Shown here: positions 28,442 to 39,398 of the stretch, piece by piece
How the letters are laid out: every line of letters begins with the position of its first letter
Numbering within the stretch: the stretch's first letter is position 1
Origin: Chlorobaculum sp. MV4-Y
GTDB lineage: Bacteria > Bacteroidota > Chlorobiia > Chlorobiales > Chlorobiaceae
Direction of reading: 5' to 3'
Assembly: GCF_025244685.1 (NCBI RefSeq)
Contig: NZ_CP104202.1
Location: 498,323-562,322 of the forward strand
DNA: 64,000 bases
Translations under genes and position numbers: made by a program
The notes under the pieces: generated by a model
What the model saw: the letters and a program-made list of their open reading frames with translations, nothing else
The model's database searches: none
What the model was told of the DNA's origin: nothing

Positions 28442-30565
28442 TCAGGGACGCGGCTCCTTGAGGTAGTAGCGCATGGTGTACTCCTTGACCATGCGGTCGG
28501 TGTTGTAAACCGGCGCGATGGTCGCGATGGCGCTGCGAATGCTCTTCAGCCACCTTACCGGAAGGTTGTTCTCGTTGCGCTCGTAGAAGGTCGGGATGAT
28601 CTGGTTTTCGAGTACTTCATACAGTTTGTTTGCGTCGAAGCGGTACTGTTCTTCATAGTTGTCGTACTCTTCGCCGCTGCCGATCGACCAGCCGTTGGTG
28701 CCGTTGTATGCCTCACACCACCAGCCGTCCATGATGCTCAGGTTCAGACCGCCGTGCAGCACCGTTTTCTGGCCTGAGGTACCGCTGGCCTCCATTGGCC
28801 TGACCGGGTTGTTCAGCCAGACATCGACACCGGAAACGAGACGCTTGGCCACGCCGATGTTGTAGTTCTCGAGGAAGACCACCTTGCCGAGGAACTGCGG
28901 GCGGTGCGAGTGCTCGACGATCTGGCGGATGTACTCCTTGCCCGCGTCGTCGTGCGGATGGGCCTTGCCCGCAAAAACGATTTGTACCGGCATGTTCGGG
29001 TGGTTGACGATGGCGTTGAGCCGGTCGAGATCCTGGAAAATCAGTGGTGCGCGTTTGTAGGTGGCGAAGCGCCGGGCGAAGCCGATAGTCAGCACATCTG
29101 GCGAAAGTGCGCTCTTTGCCGACCGGGAGGAGTCTGCTGGCTTGTACGGGGTGGTGTACTGGTGCTGGTGGTAGAGCTGGTTCGACAGGTAGCGCGAAAT
29201 ATAATCCATGAGATTACGCTTCAGCTGGTAGCGCAGACACCACAGCTCTTCGTCTGAAATTCTTGCCAGCACCGCTTCGGCAGACTCTCTCGAAGCAAAC
29301 AGCTCATCGAGGCTTTTTGCATGGTGTTTCCAGAACCGTTCGGTGAAGCCGCTGCTCCAGCTTTTGGTATGGATGCCGTTGGTGATATGGCCGATCGGCA
29401 CCTCTTTCGGGTCGCCGGTTGAGTAGAGATGCTTCCACATCTCGCGTGAAACCTCGCCGTGCAGCTTCGAGACGCCGTTGGCGCAGCGCGAGAGCCTGAG
29501 GGCGAGCACCGTCATGGTGAAGAGCCCCGAGGTGTCTGCCGGATTTTCGGCTCCGAGTCTCAGAACCTCCTCCATCTCCATGCCACAGAGCGCCACGTAC
29601 TTCGAGAAGGTGTACTGCATCATGTCCCTCGAAAAACGGTCGTGGCCAGCCGGAACGGGCGTGTGCGTGGTGAAGACGCACTGCTCTTTGACCTTGGCCT
29701 TTGCCTCATCGAAAGTGTTTCCCCTGGCGATTTCATCGGCAAGCAGTTCGAGCGTCAGGAATGCCGAGTGGCCTTCGTTCATGTGATAGACAGCAGGTTC
29801 GATCTTGAGCTCTTTGAGCAGCTTGATGCCGCCGATGCCCAACAGAATCTCCTGATTGATCCTCATGTTCTGGTCGCCGCCATAGACCCTCGAGCAGATA
29901 TCGCGATAATGCATTTCATTGGACGGGATATTGGTGTCGAGCAGGTAGAGCGTGGCGCGTCCGACCTTCAGGCTCCATGCCTGGGCAAAGACGGTGCTCT
30001 GGGCGATGATGACTTCGATGATCAGATCCTTTCCATCCGCGGTTGTGACCTTCTCGATGGGTAGGCTTTCGGGGTATTGCAGCGGATAATCCTCGATCTG
30101 CCAGCCGTCGTGATTGAGGTACTGGCGGAAATAGCCCTCCTTGTAGAAAAGAGAGATGCCAATGAAATTGAGGCCCAGGTCGCTTGCGGACTTGATGTGG
30201 TCGCCCGAGAGGATGCCGAGGCCGCCCGAGTAGATGCGGAGGCTTTCGTGAACGCCAAATTCAGCGCTGAAGTAGGCGACCGGGCTGGAAACAAGCTGGG
30301 GAGCGTGTTCGGCTGCCCAGGTGTTCTTTTCGGTCATGTAATCTTCGAACCGTTTGGTCACATCGTCGATCGTGCTGCTGAGTTCGCAGGCGCATCGTGC
30401 CTCGAGTTCATCGGCCGAAATATGTCTGAGCAGCTCGACCGGATTGTGATTGACCCGTTCCCAGAGAAGTGGCGAGAGGTTTTTGAAAAGAGATTTGGCC
30501 TCGGTATCCCATGACCACCAGAGGTTCCGGGAGAGTTTTTTTACGGCGGAAATGCTTTTTGACAT
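28442..30565 (-). CDS. glgP: Alpha-glucan phosphorylase (GT35 family, short bacterial type)
   Basis: This 707-residue protein releases glucose-1-phosphate from glycogen or maltodextrin. It belongs to the shorter alpha-glucan phosphorylase group, recognised by RNLWWSWD at the N-terminus, YFSAEFGVHESLRIYSGGLG near residue 98 and the PLP region EASGTSGQKTVLHGG. Green sulfur bacteria store glycogen, and this enzyme would supply the PPi-type phosphofructokinase pathway upstream in this window. Start ATG 30565 is preceded by a 195-base intergenic region. Confidence 0.95.
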   Translation of the reverse strand: MSKSISAVKKLSRNLWWSWDTEAKSLFKNLSPLLWERVNHNPVELLRHISADELEARCACELSSTIDDVTKRFEDYMTEKNTWAAEHAPQLVSSPVAYFSAEFGVHESLRIYSGGLGILSGDHIKSASDLGLNFIGISLFYKEGYFRQYLNHDGWQIEDYPLQYPESLPIEKVTTADGKDLIIEVIIAQSTVFAQAWSLKVGRATLYLLDTNIPSNEMHYRDICSRVYGGDQNMRINQEILLGIGGIKLLKELKIEPAVYHMNEGHSAFLTLELLADEIARGNTFDEAKAKVKEQCVFTTHTPVPAGHDRFSRDMMQYTFSKYVALCGMEMEEVLRLGAENPADTSGLFTMTVLALRLSRCANGVSKLHGEVSREMWKHLYSTGDPKEVPIGHITNGIHTKSWSSGFTERFWKHHAKSLDELFASRESAEAVLARISDEELWCLRYQLKRNLMDYISRYLSNQLYHQHQYTTPYKPADSSRSAKSALSPDVLTIGFARRFATYKRAPLIFQDLDRLNAIVNHPNMPVQIVFAGKAHPHDDAGKEYIRQIVEHSHRPQFLGKVVFLENYNIGVAKRLVSGVDVWLNNPVRPMEASGTSGQKTVLHGGLNLSIMDGWWCEAYNGTNGWSIGSGEEYDNYEEQYRFDANKLYEVLENQIIPTFYERNENNLPVRWLKSIRSAIATIAPVYNTDRMVKEYTMRYYLKEPRP

Positions 30566-30760
30566 GTTGGATTTGTAGATTTTGCCTCGTTCCTCAGGTG
30601 GTGCAGGTTCAGAAAACGGAGTATCTTACAGAACTGCGTCCCTGAGGAGGATGCCGGGATGAAGGGGGCGTCGGGATTCACAGAGAAGATCCAATCCAGC
30701 CAGATTCCTTGGTTTATTTGCTAAATTTAAATCTTTCAATCTATAAATCCACATTGCTCA

Positions 30761-31639
30761 GTGTCCTTTGATAAGAAAGTAACCATTGCGCATCTTTCAG
30801 ATCTGCACTTTGCAAGCAAGAACGACCGTTATCTGACGGCAAGGCTCGACACCATGCTTGGCGAGTTCGTCCGTCTGAAATACGATCATCTCGTGATGAC
30901 CGGCGACCTCATCGACACGGCTTCACCTGCGCTCTGGACGATCATCCGGGATGCTCTCGTGCGGCACGATCTGTTTGACTGGGGGAAAACCACGGTGATA
31001 CCGGGCAATCACGACCTGATCGACCTTGAGGAGGAGATGCGCTTCTATAACGCGCTCAATCCTGATGACCGGAGCCGCCAGCGCCGGGTTGATGAACGGC
31101 TTCGGCAGTTTAACGCTATATTCCGTCCGCTCATTACCGATGATGGCGATGCTTCGGCGGGCGTGCCTTTCGTCAAGGTGATGCGTTTCGGCGAGATTTC
31201 ACTTTCGTTCGTGGCGGTCAATACGGTCGCGCCGTGGTCGGGGCTGGACAATCCGGCAGGCGCGCGGGGCAGCGTTTCGCCTGAAACGCTCAGGGCGCTT
31301 CAGGAGCCGGGTGTTCGGCAGGTTCTTGACGATACCTTCATCATCGGCCTTTGCCATCACGCCTACAAGATTTATGGCACCGGCGCCCTGGTCGATCAGG
31401 CGTTTGACTGGACGATGGAGTTCAAGAACCGTGAAGAATATCTCAAGTCGATGACGAATCTCGGTGCAAAGCTGGTGCTGCACGGTCATTTTCACCGTTT
31501 TCAGGTCTATCAGGCAGGCGCCTTGCACTTCATCAATGGCGGAAGTTTCCGCTACTCTCCCGAACGCTACGGCGAACTGACGATTGGCGTGGAGGGACGG
31601 TGGTCGCATCGCTTCGTCAATCTTGCGCTCAAAAAGTAG
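30761..31639 (+). CDS. Metallophosphoesterase of unknown substrate
   Basis: This 292-residue protein has all calcineurin-like motifs: D14-L-H16 in HLSDLHF, GDLID (about 47), GNHD (about 87), CHHAY and the double histidine GHFHRF. It therefore binds two metal ions and cuts a phosphoester. The substrate cannot be read from the sequence; cyclic-nucleotide or nucleic-acid phosphodiesterases are possible. It starts with GTG at 30761 and is convergent with the ferritin gene. Confidence 0.88.
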   Translation: MSFDKKVTIAHLSDLHFASKNDRYLTARLDTMLGEFVRLKYDHLVMTGDLIDTASPALWTIIRDALVRHDLFDWGKTTVIPGNHDLIDLEEEMRFYNALNPDDRSRQRRVDERLRQFNAIFRPLITDDGDASAGVPFVKVMRFGEISLSFVAVNTVAPWSGLDNPAGARGSVSPETLRALQEPGVRQVLDDTFIIGLCHHAYKIYGTGALVDQAFDWTMEFKNREEYLKSMTNLGAKLVLHGHFHRFQVYQAGALHFINGGSFRYSPERYGELTIGVEGRWSHRFVNLALKK

Positions 31640-31669
31640 CGGGTGCTTTTTCTGAATACGGAGAATGGA

Positions 31670-31701
31670 GAGAAAAAAAGAACCCTGACTAATGCCAGGG
31701 C
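31670..31701 (-). terminator. Terminator of the ferritin gene
   Basis: On the minus strand the arms CCCTG and CAGGG enclose an eight-base loop and lead into TTCTTTTTTT. It also lies downstream of the plus-strand metallophosphoesterase gene. Confidence 0.8.
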
Positions 31702-31740
31702 TCGAATTGACGTTGCGGCGGAGGAATTTTCGTCATGCGA

Positions 31741-32235
31741 TCAGTTCATGCCGCGCCGAGCGAGCTGACGGTCCATCATGATCAGGGCATGCCCTTTTTC
31801 ACCCGCCATGCGGATTGTTTCAAGAATTTCGCTGGCAGCGGCCTCCTCCTCGACCTGCTCTTCGATGAACCAGTGCAGGAGCACCTGGGCGGCGTAATCC
31901 TTCTCCTTCATGGCGGTTTCGTAGAGGCGGTTGATCAGGCCGGTGATTTTCCGCTCGTGGCCCAGCACCTCCTCGAACAGGTGGGAAGGGGATTTGAAGT
32001 CCGACGCTGGCTGGGCGATGGGGAGCAGTTCCACTTTGCCGCCACGTTCGTTGACGAATTTGTAAAGCTTCATGGCATGGCCCTGCTCCTCCTTGTACTG
32101 GAGTTCGAGCCAGTGCGCGAATCCGGGAAGATTCATCGAATGGGCGTAGGCAGCCATCGACAGATAAAGGTAGGCCGAAGCCATCTCGTGGTTGATCTGC
32201 TCGTTAAATGCCTGCTGAAGTTTCTGACTGAACAT
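31741..32235 (-). CDS. Ferritin
   Basis: This 164-residue non-haem ferritin stores iron in a 24-subunit shell. The ferroxidase-site glutamates and histidine are seen in [20 protein letters not shown] and [13 protein letters not shown] 32235 is preferred over an ATG six bases earlier because AGGAG lies eight bases before it but only two before the earlier one. It is the first of two ferritin-superfamily genes in a row on this strand, a plausible iron and oxidative-stress pair in an anaerobe. Confidence 0.94.
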   Translation of the reverse strand: MFSQKLQQAFNEQINHEMASAYLYLSMAAYAHSMNLPGFAHWLELQYKEEQGHAMKLYKFVNERGGKVELLPIAQPASDFKSPSHLFEEVLGHERKITGLINRLYETAMKEKDYAAQVLLHWFIEEQVEEEAAASEILETIRMAGEKGHALIMMDRQLARRGMN

Positions 32236-32243
32236 GGGCATTT

Positions 32244-32248
32244 CTCCT
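32244..32248 (-). promoter_or_regulatory. Ribosome-binding site that decides the ferritin start
   Basis: AGGAG on the minus strand is eight bases from ATG 32235 and only two from ATG 32241, so 32235 is the likely start. Confidence 0.65.
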
Positions 32249-32338
32249 GCGGTTGATGATGTTTGACTATGCAATAGTTGACGTTATCTGATGCATCTCA
32301 ACCGTGAAGGGCGGCAGATCGTTTCAGTATTCTGTCGT

Positions 32339-32830
32339 TCACGAGAGCTGTTCCTCCCTGACGCCATGCTCCTTCATGTACTCGCGGATACGCTTGGCGT
32401 GGTTCTGGTCTTCGCTGGCGAGCTGCTTGAAAATATCGGCGGTCAGCGAGCCGGTGTCGCTGTCCATGAACTCCTGGAAGTGTGCCTCTCCGGCGGACAT
32501 CTCGATGTGCAGCGCGAGGTTCAGCGCCTCTTCCCGCGAGAACGGCGAGGTCGCGAAGCGCTCCGCCTCGGCGAGGATCTTGGCATTGTTTGCCTTCAGG
32601 GCGTCGAGGTCTTTGGCGAGGAGATTTTCTGGGAAAAACTGCAACGGCTGCGGCTGTTTTTTCTCCTGCTGGAGCAGGGCGGCATGGCTGCGTTCCTCCA
32701 TCGAGAGCTCCCACCAGAACTCTTCGTCCTCTTCGAAATGGTCGTTGAAGAGGGTGTAAAGTTTCGCAAGATTGAGTTCGAGCTGTATCGATTCGTCGAG
32801 AAGCGCGGCAATGGTCGGTGACGTTGACAT
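32339..32830 (-). CDS. Ferritin-like (rubrerythrin-type) four-helix protein
   Basis: From ATG 32830 (MSTSPTIAALLDESIQLE) the protein has 163 residues. Its helices carry repeated carboxylate/histidine patterns expected for a di-iron centre: NLAKLYTLF, MEERSHAALL, EMSAGEAHFQEFM and SEDQNHAKRI. It lacks a C-terminal rubredoxin domain, so it is not a full rubrerythrin. A role in iron handling or peroxide protection is inferred from the fold and from the ferritin gene 100 bases downstream. Confidence 0.8.
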   Translation of the reverse strand: MSTSPTIAALLDESIQLELNLAKLYTLFNDHFEEDEEFWWELSMEERSHAALLQQEKKQPQPLQFFPENLLAKDLDALKANNAKILAEAERFATSPFSREEALNLALHIEMSAGEAHFQEFMDSDTGSLTADIFKQLASEDQNHAKRIREYMKEHGVREEQLS

Positions 32831-33369
32831 GAGAGTGATTGATGTCGGTGACGGTTGAACAATTTGAAACAGCGCAAGATAATGAACGGCGGTGATAATG
32901 AGGAGGATTCCCGGAAGATCGGGTTGCGGCGGCCTGTCGATGATCGTTTCGGGCGGGCAGGCCGGAGTGGATCGCGGGGCGCTCGACGCGGCCATCGCCG
33001 CCGGTTTCGTGCATGGCGGGTGGTGTCCGAGAGGCAGGAGAGCTGAGGATGGCGTGATTCCGGAAAAGTATCGGCTTGTCGAGACGCCTTACTCCCGGTA
33101 TGCCGTCAGAACCGCATGGAACGTCCACGACTCGGACGCGACGCTTGTGCTGACTTCAGGCCCGCTCGCGGGCGGCACGAAACTCACGGTCGAGTACGCG
33201 CGGCGTTACGGGCGAGCTTGCATGATTGTCGATCTGGACGGAAGAGCGGATGCCGGGACGGTGGTTGAGTGGATAGGGGCAAATGGAATCGGTGTACTGA
33301 ATATCGCCGGGCCGAGGGAGAGCGAAAAGCCGGGCATCGGTGAAAATGCCCGGCGCTTTGTCCTGGAAA

Positions 33370-35226
<1,857 letters not shown>

Positions 35227-35543
35227 GCAGCGTCGTATTGGAAAATCATGATTGGTAGAGCGTCACCAAAGGTAACAATTCAGGGCCGTACTTTACAACC
35301 GCCGGAGTATAATAAAAAAGGCGTCCGAACTCAAAGTCTCCCACCCATCTGTTGAGGGGACTGATGATTGAAGGATGGCTGCCGGTAACGGTTCTGATTC
35401 CGGTTACCACCCGATCCGGACAATCTTATGGTCAACAAGTTATTGGTGGCCTCTCCGGTTCGTTAAGTTTTTTTTACTATAATATTGTTCTCTTTTCGTG
35501 TAATTTCTGACCGGTAAACCAAGCATCAGTAAGCATACTTGTG
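35227..35543. other. Intergenic region between carB and ribBA
   Basis: These 317 bases between divergent genes contain a hairpin at about 35386-35412 (GGTAAC paired with GTTACC around a short loop) and a TATAAT hexamer at 35478-35483 after a T-run. No FMN (RFN) riboswitch core is visible before ribBA: the expected AGGGTGAAATTCCC-like boxes are absent. No gene was found. Confidence 0.45.
35478..35483 (+). promoter_or_regulatory. Possible -10 element for ribBA-glyA
   Basis: TATAAT stands 60 bases before the ribBA start, after a run of eight T. No good TTGACA-like -35 lies at the expected distance, so this is a weak call. Confidence 0.3.
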
Positions 35544-36824
35544 ATGAGCGACAAAAAGTTTGATTCCATAGCATCGGCTCTCGAAGACATCAAAAACGGC
35601 AAGCTGGTCATCGTCGTCGATGACGAAGACCGCGAGGATGAAGGCGATTTTATTGCCGCCGCCGAGCATGTGACTCCCGAGATGGTGAACTTCATCACCA
35701 AAGAGGCGCGCGGCCTGCTCTGCGTGGCCATTTCCATGCAGCGCGCCCGCGAGTTGCAGCTCGAACCGATGGTGCAGCGCAACACCTCGCAGCATGAAAC
35801 CAACTTTACCGTTTCCATCGACGCCATCGCCGAGGGAGTCACCACCGGTATTTCGGCCTACGACCGCTACATGACCCTCAAGATGATCGCCAATCCGTCA
35901 TGTACGGCGGATGATTTCTCACGCCCCGGCCACATTTTTCCACTTCGCGCGATGGATGGCGGCGTGCTTCGCAGGGTTGGTCACACCGAAGCCGCCGTCG
36001 ATCTCTGCCGCCTGGCCGGATGTCAGCCCGCCGGTCTGCTCTGCGAAATCCTGCACGACGACGGCAGCATGGCCCGCCTTCCCGAGCTGCTCAAGCTCAA
36101 GGAAAAGCTCGGTATGAAGCTCATCACCATCAAGGACCTCGTCGCCTACCGGATGCAGCAGTCGAAGCTCGTGCACCGCGCCGTCGAGTCGAAGCTCCCG
36201 ACCGCGCATGGCGAGTTCAAGCTCATCGCCTACGAAACACTCGTCGATCAGCAGAACCACATGGCTTTCGTCAAGGGCGACGTTGCCAACGGTGAACCGG
36301 TGCTTGTCCGCGTGCACTCGCAGTGCGCCACGGGCGACACCTTCGGCTCGCTTCGCTGTGACTGCGGCCACCAGCTCGAAACCGCTCTGCGCATGATCGA
36401 AAAAGAGGGGCGCGGCGTGCTGGTCTACCTCATGCAGGAGGGACGGGGTATCGGACTCATCAACAAGCTCAAGGCCTACAACCTTCAGGACGAAGGGTTT
36501 GATACGGTCGAGGCCAACGAGAAGCTTGGCTTCAAGGCTGACCTGCGCGACTACGGCATCGGCGCACAGATTCTCCAGGATCTCGGTGTCAGGAAGATGC
36601 GCCTGTTGACCAACAACCCGAAAAAGATAGTCGGTCTCGAAGGATACGGTCTCGAAATCGTCGAGCGCGTACCGCTGGAAATCGCCCCGAACGAGGTGAA
36701 CCGCAACTACCTGCAAACCAAGCGCGACAAGCTTGGCCACATGATTGAAATGGCTTCGGGCAACGAACGGATTCTCTTCGAGCGCCTTGCCGACGAACAG
36801 TTGAAACAGCACAAAAAAGATTAA
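35544..36824 (+). CDS. ribBA: Bifunctional 3,4-dihydroxy-2-butanone-4-phosphate synthase / GTP cyclohydrolase II
   Basis: Both early steps of riboflavin synthesis are fused here. The RibB domain covers about residues 1-205, with [14 protein letters not shown] (acidic Mg-binding loop) and [10 protein letters not shown]. The RibA domain covers about 210-420, with zinc-binding cysteines in [20 protein letters not shown] and the catalytic segment EGRGIGL. The start is ATG 35544 or the GTG immediately before it. glyA follows after 24 bases, so the two form an operon. Confidence 0.97.
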   Translation: MSDKKFDSIASALEDIKNGKLVIVVDDEDREDEGDFIAAAEHVTPEMVNFITKEARGLLCVAISMQRARELQLEPMVQRNTSQHETNFTVSIDAIAEGVTTGISAYDRYMTLKMIANPSCTADDFSRPGHIFPLRAMDGGVLRRVGHTEAAVDLCRLAGCQPAGLLCEILHDDGSMARLPELLKLKEKLGMKLITIKDLVAYRMQQSKLVHRAVESKLPTAHGEFKLIAYETLVDQQNHMAFVKGDVANGEPVLVRVHSQCATGDTFGSLRCDCGHQLETALRMIEKEGRGVLVYLMQEGRGIGLINKLKAYNLQDEGFDTVEANEKLGFKADLRDYGIGAQILQDLGVRKMRLLTNNPKKIVGLEGYGLEIVERVPLEIAPNEVNRNYLQTKRDKLGHMIEMASGNERILFERLADEQLKQHKKD

Positions 36825-36848
36825 CCTCCACCGGGAGAAGGAAAGACG

Positions 36849-38171
36849 ATGGATAATGATATTCTGAAACGGCTCGACCCCGACGTTTTCGAGGCGATTG
36901 CCAGCGAAACGAAACGCCAGACCGAAACGCTCGAACTGATCGCTTCGGAGAACTTCACCAGCAAGGCTGTCATGGAGGCCTGCGGTTCGGTGATGACCAA
37001 CAAGTATGCCGAGGGTTACCCCGGCAAGCGCTACTACGGCGGCTGCGAGTTCGTCGATGTGGCCGAGAACCTGGCCCGCGACCGCGCCAAAAAGCTTTTC
37101 GGCTGCGAGTACGTCAACGTGCAGCCTCACTCCGGTTCCAGCGCCAACATGGCGGTGCTTTTCGCCGTGCTCAAGCCGGGTGACGCCATCATGGGTCTCG
37201 ACCTCTCTCACGGCGGCCACCTTACTCACGGTAGCAAGGTGAACTTCTCCGGCCAGTTTTTTGACGCTCACTCTTACGGCGTCGATAAAGAGACCGGTAT
37301 CATCGACATGAACAAGGTCGAGGAGATGGCCATGCGGGTCAAGCCGAAGCTCATCATTACCGGCGCGAGCGCCTACTCGCAGGGTTTCGACTTCAAGGCG
37401 TTCCGCGAGGTTGCCGACAAGGTCGGCGCGCTGCTCATGGCCGATATCGCCCATCCGGCGGGTCTGGTCGCCGCGGGCCTCTCCGCCGACCCGATGCCGC
37501 ACTGCCACTTCGTGACCACCACCACGCACAAAACCCTGCGCGGCCCGCGCGGCGGTATGATCATGATGGGCAAGGATTTCGAGAATCCGCTCGGCCTGAC
37601 CATCAATACCAAGAACGGCTCGCGCGTCAAGATGATGTCCGAGGTGATGGACGCCGAGGTGATGCCCGGCATCCAGGGCGGCCCGCTCATGCACATCATC
37701 GCCGGCAAGGCGGTCGCCTTCGGCGAAGCGCTTCAGCCCGAGTTCAAAGCCTACGCGCAGCAGATCAAGGACAACGCCGCCGCAATGGCCGCGAAGTTCC
37801 TTGCTGCGGACTACCACATCGTCAGCGGCGGCACGAAGAACCACCTCATGCTGCTCGACTTGCGCAACAAGAACGTCACCGGCAAAGTGGCCGAAAACCT
37901 TCTGCACGAAGCGGGCATAACGGTCAACAAGAATATGGTGCCTTTCGACGACAAATCACCGTTTGTGACCAGCGGCATCCGCGTCGGAACCCCGGCCATG
38001 ACCACGCGTGGCATGAAGGTTGCTGAAGCCGAAAAGATCGTTGAATTCATCGATCGCGTCATCAGCGCTGCCAACGACGCCAACGTTGCCGATGTCTGCA
38101 AGGCCGTCAGAGCTGAAGTTCGCGAGCTGTGCCTTGGCTTCCCGCTCAACAACTACGGCTCGCTCGTCTAA
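36849..38171 (+). CDS. glyA: Serine hydroxymethyltransferase
   Basis: This 440-residue PLP enzyme interconverts serine and glycine while charging tetrahydrofolate. The PLP lysine lies in [15 protein letters not shown], and the N-terminal [11 protein letters not shown] and [10 protein letters not shown] are diagnostic. An AGGAA-type ribosome-binding site precedes the ATG. Coupling to ribBA is unusual in function but close in position. A strong terminator follows. Confidence 0.98.
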   Translation: MDNDILKRLDPDVFEAIASETKRQTETLELIASENFTSKAVMEACGSVMTNKYAEGYPGKRYYGGCEFVDVAENLARDRAKKLFGCEYVNVQPHSGSSANMAVLFAVLKPGDAIMGLDLSHGGHLTHGSKVNFSGQFFDAHSYGVDKETGIIDMNKVEEMAMRVKPKLIITGASAYSQGFDFKAFREVADKVGALLMADIAHPAGLVAAGLSADPMPHCHFVTTTTHKTLRGPRGGMIMMGKDFENPLGLTINTKNGSRVKMMSEVMDAEVMPGIQGGPLMHIIAGKAVAFGEALQPEFKAYAQQIKDNAAAMAAKFLAADYHIVSGGTKNHLMLLDLRNKNVTGKVAENLLHEAGITVNKNMVPFDDKSPFVTSGIRVGTPAMTTRGMKVAEAEKIVEFIDRVISAANDANVADVCKAVRAEVRELCLGFPLNNYGSLV

Positions 38172-38194
38172 GCGATATGCGACAACGTATTACA

Positions 38195-38229
38195 AAGGCC
38201 GGTCATCTCTGTGGATGCCGGCTTTTTTT
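38195..38229 (+). terminator. Terminator of the ribBA-glyA operon
   Basis: The arms GCCGG-CATC and GATG-CCGGC, with one mismatch, are followed by seven T. It lies 25 bases after the glyA stop. Confidence 0.9.
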
Positions 38230-38297
38230 GTCTTTTTTATAAATAATAAATTTACTATCATCATCGGTTAAGTGCTTGCCAAGAAAAAACGGGTACC

Positions 38298-39326
38298 ATG
38301 TCCAATACGAAGACGGGGCTTGCTACAGGTGGTTATAATGATGACCTGGCAAAGTTAGAAGAGATATTTTTGCCAAATTTTTCTTATAAAAAGATGCAAT
38401 ATTATTTCTCTAGCTCCGGCTTGATAAGTAATGATGTCTTGTTTGTTCATTATACATCGGCAGAGTCGGTATTGGATATTATTAGAGAGAAACGAGTTTT
38501 GATGCGTAATGCTCTTCATATGCCAGATTGCCGGGAAGTGCATGATGACTTTGATATCATGCACGATCTGGTATCAAATAAAAATCAGCGCTGGATTGAA
38601 TTTAGAAATTGTATTCAGGGAATTCTGCCAGGCGTTGCTGATAGGGCTATGAACATTTATAGGAATCATTCTCATGGTATGAATGACGGTGTTTATTATT
38701 TGTCGGTTTTTGAACATGATGAACATGAGAATAATTTGGGCCGATTATCCATGTGGAGAACTTCCGGGCTTAAGTCAGCACCGGTAGCCATAGTTCTTAA
38801 AATTCCAGCTCTTTCAGCTGTTTCGCAAGCTTTGCGGATATTTTTTATTCCTGTTTTATACACTGAGAAAGATCAATGCTACCTGAACCTTGGTGAGGTT
38901 ATTAAAAATGTTGAATACCATAAAGACTTCCTTCAAAGCCTGAACCCGGATCTTGTTACATCTGCAATAGTCTCGATGATTCTGCTTAACGTTCTCTGTG
39001 TGAAGCATAAAAAATTCAAGGAGGAGCGCGAGTGGCGTTGTGTTTATTTGCCCCAATGCTTTACATCGGAGACTTCTGAGCGATTGGTTGCTTCAGGTGT
39101 TGAAAACGTGGATGGCGTTTCTCGGAATATATATATAATGCCTCTGGATTCTGCGATTGACCCTATTCTCTCTGCTATTGATTTTTGTAAAATATTCGAC
39201 AGTCTAATTATTGGTCCGTTAGAATCTCCGTATGTTATGTATGAGACTTTTTGTCGGGAGTTGAAAAAAATCGGCGTTTCGGATGTAGAATCAAAAGTAA
39301 GAGTTTCTGATATTCCGTTCAGATGA
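38298..39326 (+). CDS. DUF2971-type protein, AT-rich and probably acquired
   Basis: This 342-residue protein has features of DUF2971 proteins: an HYTSAESVLDIIREKR block near residue 51, LSMWRTSG near 153, and KHKKFKEEREWRCVY near 237. The family has no established function, but members are common in mobile and defence regions, and some fold like ADP-ribosyl-transferase relatives (inference). Base composition is far more AT-rich than both neighbours, and the gene sits alone between the glyA terminator and dnaG, which points to recent transfer. Confidence 0.78.
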   Translation: MSNTKTGLATGGYNDDLAKLEEIFLPNFSYKKMQYYFSSSGLISNDVLFVHYTSAESVLDIIREKRVLMRNALHMPDCREVHDDFDIMHDLVSNKNQRWIEFRNCIQGILPGVADRAMNIYRNHSHGMNDGVYYLSVFEHDEHENNLGRLSMWRTSGLKSAPVAIVLKIPALSAVSQALRIFFIPVLYTEKDQCYLNLGEVIKNVEYHKDFLQSLNPDLVTSAIVSMILLNVLCVKHKKFKEEREWRCVYLPQCFTSETSERLVASGVENVDGVSRNIYIMPLDSAIDPILSAIDFCKIFDSLIIGPLESPYVMYETFCRELKKIGVSDVESKVRVSDIPFR

Positions 39327-39336
39327 TCGATCGGTC

Positions 39337-39361
39337 TATCTCCGCTTTATGGACGGAGATA
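39337..39361. terminator. Weak stem-loop between the DUF2971 gene and dnaG
   Basis: The arms TATCTCCG and CGGAGATA pair around nine bases between convergent genes. There is no T-run, so its role as a terminator is uncertain. Confidence 0.45.
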
Positions 39362-39398
39362 AAAGGCAATTATTATAAGCTGTTCAACGGGCGAGGTT

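Noticed and set aside
35300-35540. FMN riboswitch before ribBA
   Set aside because: The conserved RFN boxes are absent; only a simple hairpin and a TATAAT are seen.
35919-37907. A 662-codon minus-strand frame opposite ribBA and glyA
   Set aside because: It spans two unmistakable genes and has no recognisable domain, so it is a shadow.
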